Shown: positions 1 to 5,765 of the stretch, piece by piece
Numbering within the stretch: position 1 is the first letter of the stretch
Layout of the letters: each line of letters starts with the position of its first letter
Assembly (NCBI GenBank): GCA_947490975.1
Contig: CANLHV010000070.1
Coordinates: forward strand, 1-6,497
Reading direction: 5' to 3'
DNA from: Acidimicrobiaceae bacterium
GTDB lineage: Bacteria > Actinomycetota > Acidimicrobiia > Acidimicrobiales > Ilumatobacteraceae
Length of the DNA: 6,497 nt
The notes under the pieces: generated by a model
Seen by the model: only the letters and a program-made list of their open reading frames with translations
What the model was told of the DNA's origin: nothing
Database searches by the model: none
Program-made: the position numbers and the translations under genes

Positions 1-479
1 TCGACAATCAAGTTCGCACTTGGCTCGTGCACCGGCAAACCGGCGCCAATTGCAGCAGCCATCGCTTCTTCGATGATATAAACAGGGCGTCGCGCACCAG
101 CAAACTCGGCGGCATCTTGCACTGCGCGGCGTTCTACACCAGTCACTTCTGAAGGAACTGCGACAATAACTCTCGGCTTGCTCCAACGACTCGTTGAAAC
201 TCGCTGCAGAAATTGCTTCAACATTTGTTCGCACACGTCAAAGTCGGCGATTACACCATCTTTTAACGGACGAACGAGGCGAATGTTTCTTGGTGCGCGC
301 CCCCACATGCGTTTTGCTTCGTGGCCAACAGCCACAACTTGACCACTTCGCGTGTCGACGGCAACCATCGACGGCTCGTTTAACACCAGCCCTTGCCCTT
401 TGACATAAACGAGAGTGTTCGCAGTGCCAAGATCAACTGCGACATCGCGACCCATTGAGAGAGGATTACCTCCCGCCAT
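1..479 (-). CDS. mreB: Rod shape-determining protein MreB, N-terminal part (cut by window edge)
   Basis: This is the first 159 codons of the bacterial actin homologue MreB, which forms membrane-associated filaments guiding lateral cell-wall synthesis. The actin phosphate-1 loop DLGTANT is at residues 16-22, followed by LVLNEPS (31-37), PLKDGVIADFD (71-81), PSEVTGVERRAV (109-120) and IEEAMAAAIGAGLPV (136-150). The usual family form of the last motif is EEPMAAAIGAG, so Pro is Ala here, and GARRPVY appears one residue longer than the usual GARKVY. The remaining half or more, including the phosphate-2 and adenosine motifs, lies off the left edge. I chose the ATG at 479, 2 bases after the ndk stop. 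An in-frame ATG at 455 (protein beginning MGRDVAVDLG) is a real alternative because GGGAGG lies 13 bases before it, while 479 has no good ribosome site. MreB identity is very likely; distinguishing it from an Mbl-type paralogue needs the rest of the gene. Confidence 0.95.
   Translation of the reverse strand, partial: MAGGNPLSMGRDVAVDLGTANTLVYVKGQGLVLNEPSMVAVDTRSGQVVAVGHEAKRMWGRAPRNIRLVRPLKDGVIADFDVCEQMLKQFLQRVSTSRWSKPRVIVAVPSEVTGVERRAVQDAAEFAGARRPVYIIEEAMAAAIGAGLPVHEPSANLIV
469..474 (-). promoter_or_regulatory. Candidate ribosome binding site GGGAGG deciding the mreB start
   Basis: On the minus strand GGGAGG ends 13 bases before the ATG at 455 and lies inside codons 3-5 of the longer reading that starts at 479. 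It is the strongest Shine-Dalgarno match near this gene, but the spacing is longer than the usual 5-9 bases. It could equally be the chance result of the Gly-Gly codons in the longer form. Confidence 0.4.
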
Positions 480-481
480 TT

Positions 482-907
482 TTACGACTTCTTCTTCGCG
501 AGACCCGGAAAGAAAATCTCAAGTTCGCGACTTGCTGATGCTGCAGAGTCACTGCCATGCACCAAGTTTTCAGTAAAAATAGTTCCGAGGTCACCGCGAA
601 TAGTGCCTGGTGCCGCCGCGCGAGGGTTAGTCGCCCCCATCATTGCGCGAACTATCTCCCAAGTGTCTTCGGGGCCTTCTAAAGCCAAAGCAACAACTGG
701 GCCACGCGACATGAACGCAACGAGTTCGGCGTAAAAACCTTTGCCTTGGTGCTCTTCGTAATGACGGCCAAGCGTTGCGGCGTCAAGTTGGCGTAGCTCC
801 ATGGCGACGATTTTTAGGCCTTTCGACTCAAATCGACTGAGGATTTCACCGACCAAGTTTCGTTCGACGGCGTCTGGCTTTAATAGTACGAGTGTGCGAT
901 TTGACAT
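482..907 (-). CDS. ndk: Nucleoside diphosphate kinase
   Basis: This cytoplasmic enzyme transfers the gamma phosphate of an NTP (usually ATP) to NDPs through a phosphohistidine intermediate, balancing NTP and dNTP pools. The protein is 141 residues, normal for the family. All the expected active-site residues can be placed: Lys10 in LLKPDAVERN, Tyr50, Arg87, Thr93 in ATNP, Arg104 in GTIRGDLG, Asn114, and the catalytic His117 in NLVHGSDS (114-121). The C-terminus ends with a short basic tail, KKKS. The ATG at 907 gives the canonical beginning MSNRTLVLLKPDAV. A GAAGG lies only 1 base before this ATG, too close for an ordinary ribosome site, yet no other start fits the family. The gene follows folC after 60 bases, and mreB follows 2 bases after its TAA, so ndk and mreB are almost certainly co-transcribed and may be translationally coupled. 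Confidence 0.98.
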   Translation of the reverse strand: MSNRTLVLLKPDAVERNLVGEILSRFESKGLKIVAMELRQLDAATLGRHYEEHQGKGFYAELVAFMSRGPVVALALEGPEDTWEIVRAMMGATNPRAAAPGTIRGDLGTIFTENLVHGSDSAASASRELEIFFPGLAKKKS

Positions 908-961
908 GCCTTCAGGCTAAAGGTTTATCGCCTGCCTCGCACGCAATTGGCTTTGCTTAAC

Positions 962-989
962 GCTTGGCTAGATGTGCTTGGCTAGATGA
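962..989. repeat. 14-bp tandem duplication across the folC stop codon
   Basis: Two adjacent 14-base units (962-975 and 976-989) share GCTTGGCTAGATG exactly and differ only in their last base. The unit length is not a multiple of three, so the copies are read in different frames on the minus strand: the first as HLAK, the second as the new end HI plus a TAG stop. Removing one copy would give an end reading HLAKR followed by TAA. This points to a small slippage event that changed the last codons of folC. Confidence 0.85.
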
Positions 990-2272
990 CTAAGTAGATA
1001 AGGGCGTGCGGCGCTGACTATATAAAGCGATCCGGTGACGAGTATCGCATCATCATCTTGCGCAAGATTGATTGCCGCTTGACAAGCCTTCTCAACTGAA
1101 TCAGTCACTCGCACGTCACCACAACCGATGCTTTGTGCAACCTTTGCCATCTCTTCGGCTGGTAAACCTCGCGGAGTCGGCGGCATACATGTAATCACGA
1201 CATCAAATTCGTTTGCCCGAAATGACAGCAACAAGTCTTCTGGGTTGCGACTGCGAAGCGCACCAGTCACAAGAATTTTGCGACCCTGCGTGTTGAAGTC
1301 TTCGAAGAATACTCTTGCGCAAACTTCTGCTCCTGCAGGGTTATGCGCTCCGTCGATTATTGCTAGCGGTCGGTGGCCGAGCACTTCAAAGCGCCCTGGC
1401 ATCTTCACACTCGACATGCCCTCATCTAAAATTTCACGATTAATCGTGTCGCCAAAAAATTCTTCAACTGCGCAGATTGCGAGCGATGCGTTATCTCCCT
1501 GATGCTGACCATGCAGCGGCACGATTATGTCTTCATATTTTGTGCGCGGTGTTTTAACCGTGATCATTCGCCCACCGATCGCCAAGAAATTATCTTCACA
1601 GGCGAAATCTTCGTCGCGAACTAAACGCGCTCGAGCGTCTTCTGCCAAAAATATTTCACGCAGCAATTCGTCTGTCTCGCCTAAAACAAGCGAACTCGAA
1701 GGCCGGATGATGCCTGCCTTCTCTCTTGCTATGTGGTCGACAGTCGGACCCGCGTATTCCATGTGATCAAGAGCAATGTTCGTGATGACAGCAACATCTG
1801 AGTTGATCACGTTTGTTGCATCCCATCGGCCGAGCATTCCGACTTCAACTACGGCAACATCAACAGCCGAGTCGGCAAACCAACGAAACATCGCCGCAGT
1901 CATGATTTCAAAAAAACTTGGGCGAATGGCAAGCAAAATTTCGAGATCTGCTATCGCTCCAATCTGCAAACCGAATTCAACATCATCAATTGGCTCGCCG
2001 TTAATGCAGATTCGGTCATTTATGCGATTGATATGCGGACTCGAATAGGTGCCGACACGCAGGCCATGAGCCATCAACAACTTGGTGATTATCTGCGCAG
2101 TTGAACCTTTGCCGTTGGTGCCAGTGACATGAATGCTGCGATATGAATGCTGCGGATTGCCAATTGCATCAAGCAATTTTTCGATGTTTTCAGTCGATGG
2201 CGAATCAACTCGACCCGTGCGCTCGTAACTTGAGTGTTCGTCGAGATACTTCAAGGCGTCGGCGTATTGCAC
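968..2272 (-). CDS. folC: Folylpolyglutamate synthase / dihydrofolate synthase
   Basis: This Mur-ligase-family enzyme of folate metabolism adds glutamate to dihydropteroate and/or to tetrahydrofolate, using ATP. The protein has 434 residues, a normal length. The ATP-binding P-loop TGTNGKGST is at residues 50-58, and YSSPHINRINDRI follows at about 76-88. EVGMLGRWDATNV replaces the more common EVGLGGRLDATNV. Next come ITNIALDHMEY, then REKAGI with the Lys that is carbamylated in this family, HGQHQGDNASLA, and the start of the C-terminal domain at MPGRFEVLG with IIDGAHNPAGA. The sequence cannot tell mono- from bifunctional activity. The start is GTG at 2272: it gives the family-like N-terminus QYADALKYLD, and no other start lies between it and the upstream in-frame clpX stop. 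I see no Shine-Dalgarno site. The gene begins 15 bases after clpX. The last residues were altered by a 14-bp tandem duplication. Confidence 0.96.
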   Translation of the reverse strand: MQYADALKYLDEHSSYERTGRVDSPSTENIEKLLDAIGNPQHSYRSIHVTGTNGKGSTAQIITKLLMAHGLRVGTYSSPHINRINDRICINGEPIDDVEFGLQIGAIADLEILLAIRPSFFEIMTAAMFRWFADSAVDVAVVEVGMLGRWDATNVINSDVAVITNIALDHMEYAGPTVDHIAREKAGIIRPSSSLVLGETDELLREIFLAEDARARLVRDEDFACEDNFLAIGGRMITVKTPRTKYEDIIVPLHGQHQGDNASLAICAVEEFFGDTINREILDEGMSSVKMPGRFEVLGHRPLAIIDGAHNPAGAEVCARVFFEDFNTQGRKILVTGALRSRNPEDLLLSFRANEFDVVITCMPPTPRGLPAEEMAKVAQSIGCGDVRVTDSVEKACQAAINLAQDDDAILVTGSLYIVSAARPYLLSHLAKHI

Positions 2273-2287
2273 GACTATTAAGTTCTT

Positions 2288-3565
2288 TTAAGAAGCAGCG
2301 CGACGCTGACGAGTGACGCGAGTGCTTCGATTAACCAAGGTCGGTGCCGAAACCTTATTGACTGCGTTCAGGTCGATAACAACCTTGGCGACATCTTTAC
2401 GACCGGGCAGGTCATACATAGTCTCGAGCAACACCTCTTCGAGAATTGCCCGCAAACCACGAGCACCAGTACCACGCACAAGGGCTTGGTCGGCAACCGC
2501 TTCAAGTGCTTCAGTTGTGAATTCAAGTTCGACATCTTCGAATTCAAAAAACTTTTGATATTGCTTGAGTAATGCATTTTTTGGCTCAGTGAGAATTTTG
2601 ATCAAAGCCGGACGATCAAGACTGTGAACCGCACCAATCATCGGCAAGCGACCGACGAATTCTGGAATCATGCCGAACTTCAAAAGGTCTTCTGGCAATA
2701 CCTGTGCGAATAGCTCACCTGGGTCTTTTTCAGATTTCGACTTGACTTGAGCGTGAAAGCCGACACCTTTTTGACCGATTCGTGAGGCAATGATTTGATC
2801 TAGTCCGGCAAATGCGCCACCGCAAATAAACAACACGTTCGTGGTGTCGATTTGAATGAACTCTTGATGTGGGTGCTTGCGGCCGCCTTGTGGCGGAACC
2901 GACGCAACAGTGCCTTCAAGAATCTTGAGCAATGCCTGCTGCACGCCTTCGCCTGAAACATCGCGGGTTATCGATGGGTTTTCACTTTTGCGAGCGACCT
3001 TGTCGATCTCATCGATGTAAACAATGCCGGACTCTGCTTTTTTGACGTCAAAGTCTGCGGCCTGCAACAGTTTGAGCAAAATATTTTCGACATCTTCACC
3101 TACATACCCTGCTTCAGTTAATGCAGTCGCATCGGCGATTGCAAAAGGCACGTTGAGTAAACGCGCGAGTGTCTGGGCCATATGGGTTTTGCCGCAACCA
3201 GTTGGCCCCAGAAGCATGATGTTGCTCTTCGACAGTTCGATATCGTCACGTCGCGTTGATGCGTTTTGCTTATATTCAATGCGTCGATAATGATTGAACA
3301 CCGCAACCGACAGAACTTTCTTTGCCGTATCTTGGCCAACAACGTAATCATCCAAGAATGCGCGAATTTCGCGTGGGTTCGGAAGTTTCTCGAGACTCGC
3401 TTCTGTCTCTTCAGTGTTCTCTTCGTCGATTATCTCGTTGCAAAGATCTATGCACTCATTGCAAACATAAACACCAGGACCAGCAATTAACTTTTTGACC
3501 TGTTTTTGCGACTTGCCGCAAAACGAACACTTAACAAGTTCTGCTGAATCACCAAACTTAGCCAT
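2288..3565 (-). CDS. clpX: ATP-dependent Clp protease ATP-binding subunit ClpX
   Basis: ClpX is the hexameric AAA+ unfoldase that recognises tagged proteins, unfolds them and feeds them into ClpP. The 425-residue protein is complete. The N-terminal zinc-binding domain has Cys13, Cys16, Cys35 and Cys38. Walker A is GPTGCGKT (120-127), pore loop 1 is GYVG (153-156), Walker B is IVYIDEID (181-188), the RKH pore loop is at 229-231, the arginine finger is Arg306 in EFVGRLP, and sensor 2 is Arg369 in GTGARGLR. The loop that docks on ClpP reads KGVGF (VGF at 268-270) in place of the classical IGF; hydrophobic variation here is common and should still bind. The C-terminus is short and basic. The ATG at 3565 has GAGG 5 bases upstream. 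It lies 19 bases after clpP, the classical pairing, so the two subunits are made together. Confidence 0.98.
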   Translation of the reverse strand: MAKFGDSAELVKCSFCGKSQKQVKKLIAGPGVYVCNECIDLCNEIIDEENTEETEASLEKLPNPREIRAFLDDYVVGQDTAKKVLSVAVFNHYRRIEYKQNASTRRDDIELSKSNIMLLGPTGCGKTHMAQTLARLLNVPFAIADATALTEAGYVGEDVENILLKLLQAADFDVKKAESGIVYIDEIDKVARKSENPSITRDVSGEGVQQALLKILEGTVASVPPQGGRKHPHQEFIQIDTTNVLFICGGAFAGLDQIIASRIGQKGVGFHAQVKSKSEKDPGELFAQVLPEDLLKFGMIPEFVGRLPMIGAVHSLDRPALIKILTEPKNALLKQYQKFFEFEDVELEFTTEALEAVADQALVRGTGARGLRAILEEVLLETMYDLPGRKDVAKVVIDLNAVNKVSAPTLVNRSTRVTRQRRAAS

Positions 3566-3570
3566 CAGTG

Positions 3571-3574
3571 CCTC
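3571..3574 (-). promoter_or_regulatory. Ribosome binding site of clpX
   Basis: GAGG lies on the minus strand 5 bases before the clpX ATG, inside the 19-base clpP-clpX spacer. It fixes the clpX start and shows that clpX is independently initiated within the shared message. Confidence 0.75.
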
Positions 3575-3584
3575 GATTCAAACT

Positions 3585-4214
3585 TCAACGGATAGGCCCA
3601 GAGCGATCGGCGAATTCGCGTGTCGAGATTACTTCATCGATAATGCCGTATTCTTTGGCCGCTGCTGCATCCATAATGAAGTCACGATCGGTATCTTTGT
3701 GAATTCGATCAATTGGTTGACCAGTGTGCTTGGCAATGATTTCTTCTAAAATTTCTCGCATGCGCAAAATTTCGCGCGCAGCCAACTCGAGGTCTGTGAC
3801 CTGCGAGTAACCGACCTGTGCGTAAGGCTGATGCAAAAGAACTCGTGAGTGTGGCAAAGCAAGTCGTTTGCCTTTTGTGCCAGCAGCCAGCAACACTGCT
3901 GCTGCAGATGCGGCCTGACCCAGACAGATAGTCGCGATGTCGTTCTTGATGAATTGCATAGTGTCGTAGATTGCGAACAACGCCGAGATATCGCCACCAG
4001 GGCTGTTGATATAGATGTTGATGTCTTTGTCGGGGTTCTCACTCTCAAGGTGAATCAACTGTGCGCAAACCAAATTGGCGATCGTGTCGTCAATCGGCGT
4101 GCCAAGAATAATGATGTTTTCTTTGAGTAAGCGACTGTAAAGGTCATAAACGCGTTCGCCACGGCTGGTTTGCTCGGTGACATTTGGAACGTAATAGTTG
4201 CGAACAAAATCCAC
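3585..4214 (-). CDS. clpP: ATP-dependent Clp protease proteolytic subunit ClpP (ClpP2-like active-site region)
   Basis: This is the serine peptidase that forms the tetradecameric degradation chamber of ClpXP. The protein has 209 residues. The catalytic triad is Ser103 in GQAASAAA, His128 in VLLHQP and Asp178 in DTDRDF; Ser-His and Ser-Asp spacings (25 and 75) match the family. INSPGG is at 69-74. The N-terminus (VPNVTEQTSRGERVYDLYSRLLKE) looks like classical ClpP, while GQAASAAAVLLAAGTKGKR resembles the actinobacterial ClpP2 type I remember. No second clpP lies beside it, although actinobacteria usually carry a clpP1-clpP2 pair here. The start is GTG at 4214, supported by GAGGA 7 bases upstream; any propeptide would be very short. 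It follows tig after 127 bases containing inverted repeats and a possible promoter, so clpPX may be expressed partly apart from tig. Confidence 0.97.
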   Translation of the reverse strand: MDFVRNYYVPNVTEQTSRGERVYDLYSRLLKENIIILGTPIDDTIANLVCAQLIHLESENPDKDINIYINSPGGDISALFAIYDTMQFIKNDIATICLGQAASAAAVLLAAGTKGKRLALPHSRVLLHQPYAQVGYSQVTDLELAAREILRMREILEEIIAKHTGQPIDRIHKDTDRDFIMDAAAAKEYGIIDEVISTREFADRSGPIR

Positions 4215-4221
4215 GAAAGAG

Positions 4222-4226
4222 TCCTC
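4222..4226 (-). promoter_or_regulatory. Ribosome binding site of clpP
   Basis: GAGGA (within AAGAGGAC) lies on the minus strand 7 bases before the GTG start at 4214. This is good spacing and the main reason for accepting GTG as the clpP start. Confidence 0.75.
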
Positions 4227-4240
4227 TTGTTAAACGGTTC

Positions 4241-4274
4241 TAATTATCGTGTCTTAAACCTGACACTTTAATTA
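4241..4274. repeat. Imperfect inverted repeat (operator-like dyad) upstream of clpP
   Basis: Two 13-base arms, TAATTATCGTGTC (4241-4253) and GACACTTTAATTA (4262-4274), match at 11 of 13 positions when one is reverse-complemented. An 8-base AT-rich centre separates them. The dyad is 27 bases upstream of the clpP start and overlaps the candidate -10 box there, a typical layout for a repressor or activator site. The arms share bases with the outer repeat, so the two structures would compete. I do not recognise the motif as a known regulator's site. Confidence 0.55.
4243..4248 (-). promoter_or_regulatory. Candidate -10 box of a clpPX promoter
   Basis: GATAAT on the minus strand matches TATAAT at 5 of 6 positions and would start transcription about 20 bases before the clpP GTG. 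No good -35 is seen at the proper distance (TTAAAG at 17 bases is the nearest). The call rests on the -10, the AT-rich surroundings and the coincident dyad, and is tentative. Confidence 0.3.
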
Positions 4275-4341
4275 CTGACCTTTAACGCTAGTTCGTAGCA
4301 CCAGGTCTTTGGGGACTATTAGAACCCGTATTTATCAAGCC

Positions 4342-5736
4342 TCAGTGCTTGTGATCATGCTCATGACTGTGATCATGGTCATGGTCGTGTGCATCGGCGT
4401 CTATCTCAATGTCGTCATGATTGTGTTCGCCCAAAATTGTTTCGGCATCAATCGCATTGCCTTTGTCGTCTACAAATTCTGAGTTATGCAATAACCAATC
4501 AATTGCTTTTGATTTTGCAATCTGAGCCTTGAGGTCAACGATTGCGTCGTTCTTTTCATATGCCTTGCGAATAGCTACTGGCTTCTTTTTAAGTTGTGTC
4601 GCAATACGCGAAAATTGTCGTTCGAGATCGTCTTCAGATGCTTCGAGTTCTTCAGCCACGGCAACCGCGCGCAACGCGATGTCGACTTTTGTCGCCAATA
4701 CAGATTGCTCTTTTAGTGCATCAACAAACTGCTCTGCTGTTTGTTGAGTGACCGATAGCCATTGCTCCATCGAAATGCCTTGAGACTCGAACTGCTTCAA
4801 AGTGTTCTGTACACGACCACGAAGGTCACCATTGACCATCGCTTCTGGTGCTTCGATCTCAAGCAGCGCTGCCAGCGCCGCAGTCGTCTTTTCGACAACT
4901 GTGTTACGCACCTGATTAAGTCGCGACTCTTCAATACGAGTGCGCACGGCCAACTTCCATTCTTCGATGGTTTCGTGCTCGGCCAAATGTTCGGCAACCC
5001 ACTCGTTGGTCAATTCTGGCAAAACTTGCTCTTGAATTTTTTTGACAGTCACAACAAAATCTGCTGTCTCTGTCATACCTGACGGAATCGACGTGAACTC
5101 AAGTTTTTGACCAGCAGTGGCACCAATTAGTTGCTTGTCAAAATCTTCGGCAACCCAGCCACGACCTACTTCATAAAGCCAATCGTCGACGTTTAAACCT
5201 GGCAATGGTTGACCATCTCGTGAGCCAACAAGATCGAGAGTAACTTGATCGTCAACTTTCGCCGCACGATCAACATCTGTGAGCGTTGCATGTCGCTTGC
5301 GTTCATATTTGACAACTTCGTCGATGTCTTCATCGCTCGCGACCAATGCCGGCATTTCAACTTTCAGTTTTTTGTAACCCGGAATTTCAACAACTGGACG
5401 AACTTCACATGTTGCGTCAAAAACAATATTGCCAACTTCTTGACCGCCCGTCAGATTGACTTCTGGTGTAGCGATTATGTCGAGATCGTGCTCGCGCACA
5501 GCAAGAGCTAAAGACGCCGGAATTGCGTCTTCGATGGCCTGTGACCGCGCGGCTTCTACTCCAATTTGCGCCTCGATTAATTTGCGTGGAGCCTTGCCTT
5601 GGCGGAACCCAGGAATGCGAATCTGATTTGAGATCTTACGAAATGCGCCGTCTAAATAACGGTCGAATTCGATTTCGTCAACTTCGATTGACAGTTTGAT
5701 TTTGTTGCCTTCTAAGGCTTCGAGTGTCGTTTTCAC
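4342..5736 (-). CDS. tig: Trigger factor (ribosome-associated chaperone) with His-rich C-terminal tail
   Basis: Trigger factor binds ribosomal protein L23 at the exit tunnel and shields nascent chains. The 464-residue protein has the ribosome-binding signature GFRQGKAP at 43-50, an FKBP-type isomerase domain at roughly 150-235 (VDDQVTLDLVG...), and a helical chaperone body from about 240 to 420. The isomerase region departs from the norm: the usual IPGFE stretch reads VAEDFD (195-200), and the loop normally containing a LAGK-like segment is shortened to SGMTETADF, so isomerase activity may be weak or lost. From 438 to the end there are 10 His in 27 residues, with His at every second position from 450 to 464 among Asp, Glu, Ser and Lys. 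This resembles the metal-binding tails of SlyD or HypB. The start is GTG at 5736 (MKTTLEALEGNKIKL fits the family); no Shine-Dalgarno is visible, so a leaderless message is possible. It heads the tig-clpP-clpX block. Confidence 0.96.
   Translation of the reverse strand: MKTTLEALEGNKIKLSIEVDEIEFDRYLDGAFRKISNQIRIPGFRQGKAPRKLIEAQIGVEAARSQAIEDAIPASLALAVREHDLDIIATPEVNLTGGQEVGNIVFDATCEVRPVVEIPGYKKLKVEMPALVASDEDIDEVVKYERKRHATLTDVDRAAKVDDQVTLDLVGSRDGQPLPGLNVDDWLYEVGRGWVAEDFDKQLIGATAGQKLEFTSIPSGMTETADFVVTVKKIQEQVLPELTNEWVAEHLAEHETIEEWKLAVRTRIEESRLNQVRNTVVEKTTAALAALLEIEAPEAMVNGDLRGRVQNTLKQFESQGISMEQWLSVTQQTAEQFVDALKEQSVLATKVDIALRAVAVAEELEASEDDLERQFSRIATQLKKKPVAIRKAYEKNDAIVDLKAQIAKSKAIDWLLHNSEFVDDKGNAIDAETILGEHNHDDIEIDADAHDHDHDHSHEHDHKH
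4351..4386. repeat. Imperfect 18-bp tandem repeat encoding the His-Asp tail of trigger factor
   Basis: Two 18-base units (4351-4368 and 4369-4386), each beginning GTGATCATG, match at 14 of 18 positions. Read on the minus strand they encode alternating His and acidic or other polar residues. The 18-base period equals six codons, which suggests the tail grew by in-frame duplication, and its length may vary between strains. Confidence 0.6.
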
Positions 5737-5765
5737 AGTGCCGAGCAGTGTATCTGTGGCAAACT
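5737..5765. promoter_or_regulatory. 29-base divergent start region between tig and the plus-strand gene
   Basis: Only 29 bases separate the GTG of tig from the ATG of the divergent gene, too little for two ordinary promoters with leaders. At least part of each promoter must therefore lie inside the other gene, or transcripts must be leaderless. A weak -10 for tig is TACACT (minus strand, 5752-5747), and a weak -10 for the plus-strand gene is TATCTG (5751-5756); they overlap. CACAG (5734-5738) and CTGTG (5754-5758) form a 5-bp dyad across the region. No strong -35 box is visible for either. Confidence 0.35.

Larger units (their letters stand above)
4234..4329. repeat. Outer inverted repeat bracketing the tig-clpP spacer
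   Basis: ACGGTTCTAAT at 4234-4244 pairs with ATTAGAACCCGT at 4318-4329, with one extra base in the right arm; GGTTCTAAT / ATTAGAACC is perfect over 9 bp. The arms sit near the two ends of the 127-base non-coding spacer, 73 bases apart, and enclose most of the smaller 4241-4274 dyad and a 4-bp mini-hairpin (GCTA 4287-4290, TAGC 4296-4299). In RNA this could form one long-range stem. There is no following U-run, so it does not look like a terminator. Confidence 0.5.

Noticed and set aside
194..403. Plus-strand open frame opposite mreB
   Set aside because: The minus strand encodes conserved MreB actin motifs; this frame has no start signal or domain.
908..967. Separate promoter for ndk-mreB in the folC-ndk spacer
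   Set aside because: A GATAAA sequence could serve as -10, but there is no -35 at a workable distance and it would leave a leader of about 10 bases; read-through from folC is simpler.
1128..2048. Three open frames on the plus strand opposite folC
   Set aside because: They are antisense to a gene with full family motifs, have serine- and threonine-rich low-information translations, and lack ribosome sites.
3746..4130. Open frames in other frames across clpP, on both strands
   Set aside because: clpP is intact with all catalytic residues, and these translations show no domain pattern; they are shadows of its codon usage.
4287..4299. Mini-hairpin GCTA-GTTCG-TAGC as an independent RNA element
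   Set aside because: A 4-bp stem with a 5-base loop is too short to support by itself; mentioned only as part of the larger spacer structure.
4303..4341. Rho-independent terminator after tig
   Set aside because: GGG and CCC runs flank about 10 bases downstream of the stop, but the stem is only 3 bp and no U-run follows.
4762..5511. Plus-strand open frames opposite tig
   Set aside because: Cys- and Phe-rich translations typical of an antisense reading of a real gene; no start signals and no recognisable motif.
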